Shown here in pieces: positions 21,472-28,872 of a stretch of 28,872 bases of DNA (positions are counted from its first letter, which is position 1; every line of letters begins with the position of its first letter). The DNA comes from Scenedesmus sp. ARA3 (Eukaryota > Chlorophyta > Chlorophyceae > Sphaeropleales > Scenedesmaceae). The stretch is from the NCBI GenBank assembly GCA_004335835.1, contig RWJK01001173.1, positions 1 through 28,872 of the forward strand. Direction: 5' to 3'. The translations under genes and the position numbers were made by a program. The notes under the pieces were generated by a model. The model did not search any database. It was not told the origin of the DNA and was given only the letters and a program-made list of their open reading frames with translations.

Positions 21472-23254
21472 ATGTCTGTGGGTGAGGCTCCTGCAGCTGT
21501 CCTGTCTGATGCCGAGCGAGGTCAAACATACAACATGCAGCTGCAACAGCATTTGCAGCAGGAGGCGTCTCTGGACCAGCTGGATGACCGAGATGACAAC
21601 AGCATCAGCAGCAAAAGTGCTGTCGAGCTAGCTGCCTCTGCTGCACAGCTGAGGCAGCTGATGCAGCGCCTGCTAGACAGCAAGCATTCCCCTCAGCAGA
21701 CGTTGCAGCAGACGTCTGCTGATGTTGATGTAGAGTTGCCAGAGCAGCACACAACGTACCAGGTGTGTGCTGGCAGCCAGGCAGAGCTGTTGAAACTGCC
21801 CCCAGCACCACCACCAACCAAGCAACCCCTAGCACAGCAGCAGCAGCAGCAGCGACAGCAGCAGCCAACAGATGCAAGCTTAAACAGCCCATCTGCTGCT
21901 GCAGCAGTAGCACCTGAAGCAGCCAAGTCACCTGGCATGGCTTCGCTTGCTGCTCATGCTAGAGACCTCTTGCAGGAGATTGAGGCAGCGGCAGCAGCCA
22001 GCCCAGCAACGACAGTGCACGAAGCAGCAGCAGCTGCTGCCTCTCCGCACAACAACCTTCACCCGGCCACTGGCAACGACGAAAACAGTAGCAGCGGCAG
22101 TAGGGCCAGGCGTCACCTGGAGTTCAGTCAGCAGCCCAGGCTGCAATCATGCGCACCAACAGCAGCAGCAGCAGGTGGCAGCAGCGGAGATGCGGCAGCA
22201 GCAGCTGGCAGCCAGCAAGCCCAGCACTGCCCACCAGCGCCTGCTGCTGCCAGCTCATTAGCAGATAGCCTCAGCTGGAGCACTGCACTGGAGCAGTACC
22301 AGCTACACATGCTGCGGCAGCAGCATCAGTCGCAGCACCTGCTAGACAACATGTCCCAGCGCCAGCAGCTGTTGGCAGATGATGAGCAGCAGCAGGAGCA
22401 GCTCGCAGACCCTTGGAGCAGCAGCTACCTAGCCAACAGCCCCAGCCCTGTTGAAGCAGCCCCTGGTGGCGCACTGTACCCGGCATACGCGTCTGCACCA
22501 CCACCAGCAGCAGCAGCAGCAGCAGCGGAGCCCTGCTCCCTGCGTGCAGCAGGCAGCGGCATCGGCCTGCATCTGGAGCCTTGCGCAGCAGTGGCGCAGG
22601 CTGCAGGAGTCACGGCTGCACGCATCGCAGCCGCCAGCAGCTTAGGCAGCGCGAGCCCTGGCGCTGCCTCCGCGCGGCATTGGGCAGCGCAGCAGCAGCA
22701 CGGCCGGCCAGGCAGCGCAAGCAGGCTAGCAGCAGCAGCAGCAGCAGATGTGAGCAGCCATGCTGGCCTGGGCCTTGGAGCCAGCGGGCTGCGGCTGGCA
22801 TCTGCAGGGTCGTGCCACAGCACATCGGGTGGTGGTGGTGGTGGTGGTGCTGGTGGTGCTGGTGATGGAGGCGTGCTTGATCCTGGGCTGCGGCTGCGGG
22901 TGCGTTCGCTGCGGGGTCCTTTAGAAGATGCCATGCGCTGCTACGCTGAGGTGAGCACAGCACGGCAGCCTGCCTGCGCTGGCCTGCTGCTGGCTTAGTG
23001 TACACCTAGCGCATAACCTCCTGTGCAGCAACAGCAGACGGCAGCTGCTGGGCATGGAAAATAGCGCGGGAGGATAGTCAGCAGCCAGCCACTGTGCAGG
23101 TGTAGCGCTGTTGCCGGAGCCGCCTGCCGCTTTCTTGTGCTGCAGTCGCAACACACACAGCTCCCTGCTGCTCTGCTTGCCTGATGCAGTGTGCTCATGC
23201 ACCCAGCCTGGCACTGCTGCTGTTGCCAGATCCTGACTGTGCTGCTGCGGCTGC

Positions 23255-23287
<33 letters not shown>

Positions 23288-26200
23288 GTGCAGCTGCAGG
23301 AGGCGCGTGAAGAGTCGGCGCTGCTGCGCGCCGCTCAGTCACGCCTCACAGCAGCAGCTGACGACGCAGCAGCAGAGAAGGCCTACCTGCTGGCCGAGCG
23401 CGGCCTCATGGTGGCGCAGCTGCGCAGCATGGCAGTGCTACTGGCGGCAGATGCTGGTGGTGCATCTGCTGGTGGTGCATCTGCAGGGGGCGGCAGCAGC
23501 GTGGGAGGCGCAAAGAGCAGCGGTGGCGGGGCGCTGCGCGCAGCTGGCTTCCTGGGGCTGTGCTCAGGTGAGGCTGCTAGCAAGTTTCCACAGAATGATG
23601 GTGCCAGCATGCTTTGGTATGTCTTTCAATACCAGGACCTTTCTGGCTGCTTGGTGTTGAAACTCATTGGTGTGGCAAACACGTGCATGCTGCAGGTGAT
23701 CCTGGCGCATCTGCTGCTGCAGCGTCAGCAGCAGCGCAGGGCTGGGGCCAGGCGTCAGCGCAGGCAGCAGAGGCCGAGCTCGAGTCAGCCTGGCGCAGCC
23801 TGCCTGCCAGCTGCTCACTACGTTTCTCAGCCAACCCCGCGCAGCTGCCGCGTGACTTGGCAGCGCTTGCACACGAGTTTGACGCCGCGATCAGCCGCCG
23901 CGAGCAGCAGCTGCAGCAGCAGGGCGGCGAGCTGGCGCAGGCGCAGCAGGCCGGGGAGCTGCTGCAGCAGCGGCTGGGTGCTGCGGGCAGGGCGGCAGAG
24001 CTGACTGTGACGCAGGTTGCCGCGAGGCTGGAGCAGAAGTGGGGCAAGCGTGTGCTGCGGGCTGAGCAGAAGGCAGCGGTGCTGGTGAGCTGCTGTTGAT
24101 GACAGCATACGTGTGCTGCGCACAGATTTGTGGGTGCATCAAGCGTGCTTGCAGGACCTACAGTTGTGCCACAAGGCATGGCGCACATGGCAGTTTGGCA
24201 AGGAGGTGCTGGTCATGTGTGCTGAACCCAATCACATTGCTGAACCCAATTTACACGCATTACCCGTGTGTCTGTGCATCACGCGTACCCACATGCTCAA
24301 AGTGTTGCTGCAAACCCTGCCATGCCGTGTGCAGGCACAAGAGCACCAAGCGCTGGTCACGGAGCTGCGGCAGCAGCTGCTAGCCAGCGACCAGGCCCTG
24401 TCTGCAGCGCAGCAGGCAGCGCAGCGGCAGCACGAGGAGCAGCAGCACGCCGCGGCGCGGCTGTCTGCGCTGCAGGCGGACTGCAGCAGGCTGCAGGGCC
24501 AGCTGGATGGCCAGGCAGCAGTAAGGAGGGCTGCAGAGGACCAGGTGCGGCTGCTGCGGAGGCTCATGTACTTGTCGCTACTGTAACACTGTTATAGGGG
24601 TGCTACCACCCATGCTTGGGTCTGGTCGTGTGTAGCGGCCACAACAATGCAACATGTGTAAACGGGACAGTCTATCATGATCAATGCAAATGTGTCTGGT
24701 GCAGCCTGCTGCTAGCCAACACCATCACTACAGGGCAGGAGTTTGTGCTGCATGCACATGCAGCCCTGCTGGACAGCATGCTTGGATTTGACGTCGATCA
24801 AATTCTTGAGGCCTGTGTGGTTATGCGGCGCTCCTGCAGGTGTCGTCGCTGCAGCAGGAGCAGCAGCAGCTGCTGTCTGCTCTGTCGGCGCTTGAAGGCT
24901 CACTGCTAGAGGCAAGGCAGGAAGCAGCAGAGCAGCGCGAAGCAGCTGCCAGGGCGGACGAGGCAGCGCAGCGCAGAGCAGCAGCAGCATCAGAGGTCAA
25001 GCAGGAGCTGCGGGATGCCAGGCAGCAGGCGCAGCAGGTGGGTGGGCAGCAGCCTGTGCAGCTTGTGCAGCTGTAGTGATAGCAGCTTGCTCTGCCATGG
25101 GGCGCTGTGTGCAAGCTTACTAGCAGGACTTGACATGCTTCTGTTCTTCATGTGCATCTATGCATTCAAGAGTTGATCCGCCTGTCTGTTGCTGCTCGTT
25201 GTGTCACTAGGCTGCTGGAGAGGTGCAGCAGCTGCAGCAGCAGCTTGCGGCGCTCCGCGCCAAGGCAGCTGACACGGCACGGCAGCTCTCGGCTGCGCGC
25301 ACCGCTGCAAAGGAGGCTGGGCAGGCGCTGGCAGCAGAGCAGGCCAGCAGCAGACACCAAGCTGGCTTGCTGGATGAGCTGGGTGCTGAGCTGGACAAAA
25401 CACGCAGGTGGGCTTGCTGTACAAGCGCTTGATGCCCGCTGCTGCTACTCTGCAGCATGCGGTGTGCTGGCAGTAGTGGCCAAGCTGGGATGCACTCCCT
25501 GGTGTTGGTATGCTGTGCTTTGCAAAACTAATTGCACACATAACTTTGAGCAGCATCTGAGGAATCGTGCGTTGCCTGTTTGACATCTTTGCAATCCTTG
25601 CAGGGCCAGCTCAGCAGCTCAGAAGGCCCACGCAGCCGAGGCAAAGCGCGCGGCAGCAGCAGACGCGGCTGCGGCAGCACTGCGTCACGATCTGGCCGCT
25701 GCACAAGACGCAGCAGCAGATGCAGCAGCAGCATGTTCAGCAGCGGCGGCTGCCAAGGAACAGGCCGAGCAGCAGCGCCAGCGCTTGCAGCAGCAGCTCG
25801 CGCAGCTGCAGCAGCAGGATGAGCAGCTGCAGCAGGCGAACCAGCAGCTGGCGCTCCAGCGGCAGCAGCTGCAGCGGCGGCTGGCAGAGAGTGAGCAGGC
25901 GCTGGCGCAGAGCGAGCGCTGCTGTGCTGCTGCTGTGGCACGTGCTGAGTCAGCGGAGGCAGAGCTGTCAGGCATCAGGCAGGACGTTGCCGAGTGGTCG
26001 GAGTTGCATGTAGTAGAGAGCTGCGAGCTGCAGGAGACACGGCAGAAGCTGGCGGATGCAGAAACCGACCTCGGGGTGGCGCTGCAGCGCATGGCAGCGT
26101 GCGGCCTGCAGGCGCGGCGCAGCGGCAACAGCGGCGGCGCAGCACAGTTTGCAGATGTTGCAGCAGCAGCAGGTGTGCGGCCTGGCAGCAGCAGCGGCAG

Positions 26201-28296
26201 CCCCTGCAGGAGAGATGGGTCCGGGCCCGGGAGGAGCATTGGGGCAGCGCTGGGCGGCCAGCAGCTGCCGCTGGAGGTGACTCGGCAGCTGCAGTGGCAG
26301 GCGTCCGAGGTTGTGCGGCTGACTGGGCAGCTGCAGCAGCTGCAGGTGAGCGGTGGCGCTGGTGTGCATGCAGCTTCGGTACAGCCAGGCAGGACAGGGC
26401 AAGGCGATGTCAGGTTGAGCACCGCCGCGCTAGAAATGATAGCTTCAGCAGCGGCCGCCCGCCTGGGCTTCAGTACCGCCAGGCAGGACATGGCAAGATG
26501 CAGTTGCCAGGCTGCACACTGCAGGCATGTGGCTGCTGTTGACTCACGAGGTGGCAGCAGAGCAGCGCACACCAGCTTGATGATCATGTCATCTTGCTGC
26601 ATTTACCCCGCCTGACGAGTTTACCGAGCTTGACTGTTGATACCAGAGAGGCCAAAGTATTAGTGTATACTTGCAATGCTTTGGCATGCTCTTGTGCTCC
26701 CCGTGTGCTTGCAGCATCTGACTGCTGTTCTTGCTGCTTGTTGTGCGTGTGCAGCTGCAGCTGCATGAAGCCGAGTGCGAGCTTGCTGAGAGCCAGCAGC
26801 AGCTGGCAGCTGCAGAAGACACCATATGCTGGCAGCAGCAGCAGCAAGTTCAGCAGCAGGATGACGTGCCGCCGTCGCAACAGCAGCAGCAGCAGGTGCT
26901 GCAGGCGCAGCGGCAGGTACAGCAGCTGCAGCAGGAGCTGTCGGACGCGAATGCGCATATAGCTGAGCTGACTGCTGAGGTTGCTGCTGCGCGGTCTGAG
27001 CCAGCGCTGCGGCAGCAGTCACACAGAGGGGAGCTGCGGCAGCTGCAAGATAAGCTGGCAGCAGCAGATGCTGCGGCAGCTGAGGCACGGCAGCAGCTGC
27101 AGCAACAGGCTGGGTGTGCACGGCAGCAGCAGCAGCAGCAGCGGGCAGCAAATGCGCATGCAGAGATCAGGATCCAGCAAGCAGCTGCTGCCTCCAAAGG
27201 GCGAGGGCTGCAAGCATATGACGACTGCAGTCGCAGCAGCAGCAGCAGTGGCAGCATACAGGAAGCTGGGGGTAGGAGTGCCGCCGTCCGTCATGCAACC
27301 AGCAGCGATGATGGTCAGCTCAGCTGCTGTGACAGTGAGAATGCTGCGGATGGTGCTGCCCCTGCTGGCCATGTGGGAAGAGCGCTGCATGCAGCACAGC
27401 ATGCCAAGGCTCACCGGCATGACAAGCAGCAGCAGCAGAAGCAGCAGCAGGATCGAAGCAGCTACCAGCTGCTGCAGCGGCAGCACCTGCTAGCTGACAG
27501 CGCTTGTCCCGGCAAGCCCAGCAGGGTGGCAGGCGCATCAAGGCCTGGCAGTGCTGCTGCTGCTGCTGCCGAGCAGCTGCTGCAAGCCGCAGAGGCGTAT
27601 GCATCGTCTGCGCTGCAGCAGGCCGGCAGCGGTGCCAGGAAGCCACGCACCAGGCCGCCAGCGCATGCTGCAGATGCTGCGGCTGCTAGTGGTGCTGGTG
27701 CAGAGAGTGATGACGTCAGCAGTGGCGAGGCGGCGCATGGCGAGTTGCTGCAGGACGAGCCGGTCGCTGCAAGCGTGCATATAGATGACGCAGAAAGCAG
27801 CCCCAGCAACTGCAGCCGGCCAAGCAGCAGCGGGCGCAGCAGCGCCATCGACGGCAGGCGGCAGCAGCAGCAGCAAACAGATGGTGCCAGCATCAGACCT
27901 GCTGATGGCAGCAGCAGCATGGCTCTCAAGGTGGCGGCAGCGATAGCTGCAGTCAACAAGCAGCGGCAGCAGCAGCAGCAGCACAAACAGCAGCACCAGA
28001 AATTAGATAGCCCTGCGCAGCGACGCACATCAGCTGATCCAACAAGCCGTCGCCATGGCAGGAACACTGCCGTGGCAGCTGCATCAGCAGGCGTGGCAAA
28101 GGGTGTGCGTTTGTATGATGTGGCCATGCAGCGGCACTCCTTGCAGCAGCAGCAGCGAGTTGGGCTTGATGATGGCAGCTGGCAGGGCAGCATCACAGCA
28201 GAGGCCAGCCAGGAGGCCTGGGAGGCTGCCAGCAGCAGCTGCGACTATGAGGGGGCGCTGGCTGCTGCAGCTGCAGCGCTGCAGGCAGCTTCTTGA
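21472..28296 (+). CDS. Large Gln/Ala-rich coiled-coil protein of unknown function (1,676 aa, 8 exons)
   Basis: Exons are 21472-22950, 23294-23567, 23696-24084, 24335-24544, 24840-25037, 25211-25407, 25604-26345 and 26755-28296 (TGA stop). The phases 0, 1, 0, 0, 0, 2, 0 match at all seven joins and the sum is an exact multiple of three. Residues 1-490 are disordered and rich in Ala, Gln, Ser and Pro, with a poly-Gly run near 460. Residues 480-1310 are almost continuous coiled coil (for example ELQEAREESALLRAAQ, ALVTELRQQLLASD, LQQQLAALRAKAADTARQL, AESEQALAQSE), broken by a Gly-rich linker near 1070-1120. The rest is disordered Ser/Ala/Gln. No motor, kinase or membrane segment is visible. Cytoskeletal, centriolar or Golgi scaffolds have this layout, but nothing decides between them. 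The least certain splice is the GTGCGG donor at 24545. The start is the first ATG of the long open frame. Confidence 0.8.
23241..23286 (+). repeat. CTG trinucleotide run at an intron 3' end
   Basis: About fifteen near-perfect CTG/CGG-type triplets sit immediately before the acceptor TGTGTGCAG (23293) of intron 1 of the coiled-coil gene, in the place of the polypyrimidine tract. Confidence 0.8.
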
Positions 28297-28872
28297 GCGC
28301 TAGCATGCCTGAGGCCACAGCCGCATGCACAGCAGCCTGCGAGATGTGCATTTACAGCATTTACAATTAAATGACAGCATTTACTGCCAGCATTTACAAG
28401 TGCCGATAGCTGCACGAAAGCCGCTGGTGGAGACAACGGTCATTTGCTGGTCAACAAGTGGGATCGGTCAGCCACATTGCTTCAAAAACAGAGACGAGTG
28501 CAGCATTGGAGCTGCCTGCATTGGACCCCAGCCAGCCAATTACCTTGAATTAGCGTCACGGCACCAGTGGTGCAAAAGTTGCTTCAACAACAACTTCTGC
28601 AGCTTCTGAGAAACCCATTCCACAAATGATCAATGCAGCAGCACATTCTTGATTAGTGTTGTGAGCAATGCCACCGCACTCAATGGAAAACCTTGAACAG
28701 TGCAAGTTAGCTGCCTGACCCTAGCCTGCCCTACCAGTTAACCAATTACCAAAGTAGGGCCGCAGGCCCACCCACTAAGGAGCCAGACAAGGCTCATGGG
28801 GTCCAGAAAGCACTGAGATGACATCTGTAATCAAGCAAGATCTAATCAAGATCAAGCGCAAACAGCACACAC
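28297..28872. other. 3' flank of the coiled-coil gene
   Basis: Probably 3' UTR followed by intergenic DNA. It contains four GCATTTAC motifs (28348, 28357, 28377, 28390) and a TGTAA at 28826. No further gene was recognised before the window ends. Confidence 0.45.
28826..28830 (+). terminator. Putative poly(A) signal TGTAA of the coiled-coil gene
   Basis: First clear sense-strand TGTAA after the stop at 28296, about 530 bases downstream. Chance occurrence cannot be excluded. Confidence 0.4.

Overview
The window looks like nuclear DNA of a green alga (Chlorophyta, Chlamydomonadales/Sphaeropleales-like; inferred). Genes are cut by many short GT-AG introns with GTGAGC-type donors and TGCAG acceptors. 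Coding regions are saturated with CAG/GCA codons giving Gln and Ala runs. TGTAA, the green-algal poly(A) signal, occurs downstream of three of the five genes. There are plant-type SBP-box transcription factors. No bacterial operons, rRNA, tRNA, CRISPR or intact transposon were recognised.

Layout. (1) 1-2331, plus strand: 3' part of a gene for a Gln/Met/Pro-rich protein, four exons visible, the gene starting before the window. (2) 2332-6995: no convincing gene; a ~154-bp tandem repeat with internal hairpins (4423-4843) and a perfect 22-bp inverted repeat (6419-6466). (3) 6996-8658, minus strand: a three-exon SBP-box gene (396 aa). (4) 8909-16301: no convincing gene; a 97-bp tandem duplication, a 23-bp motif in three copies, and a three-copy array of ~590-bp units (13299-15078). 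(5) 16302-18341, minus strand: a second, paralogous SBP-box gene (467 aa). (6) 18570-20040: nothing recognised. (7) 20041-21018, minus strand: a G-patch protein (325 aa). (8) 21472-28296, plus strand, divergent from the G-patch gene: an eight-exon gene for a 1,676-aa Gln/Ala-rich coiled-coil protein of unknown function. (9) 28297-28872: 3' flank.

All exon joins were worked out by hand. In every case the phase at the donor matches the phase at the acceptor, and in the SBP genes the joins rebuild the zinc-ligand spacing across introns, which is strong internal support. The most interesting content is the SBP pair. Both copies have Glu where the second zinc finger normally has His, they share a 62-nt block with one silent difference although the rest has diverged strongly, they differ in intron positions, and they flank a young tandem array.
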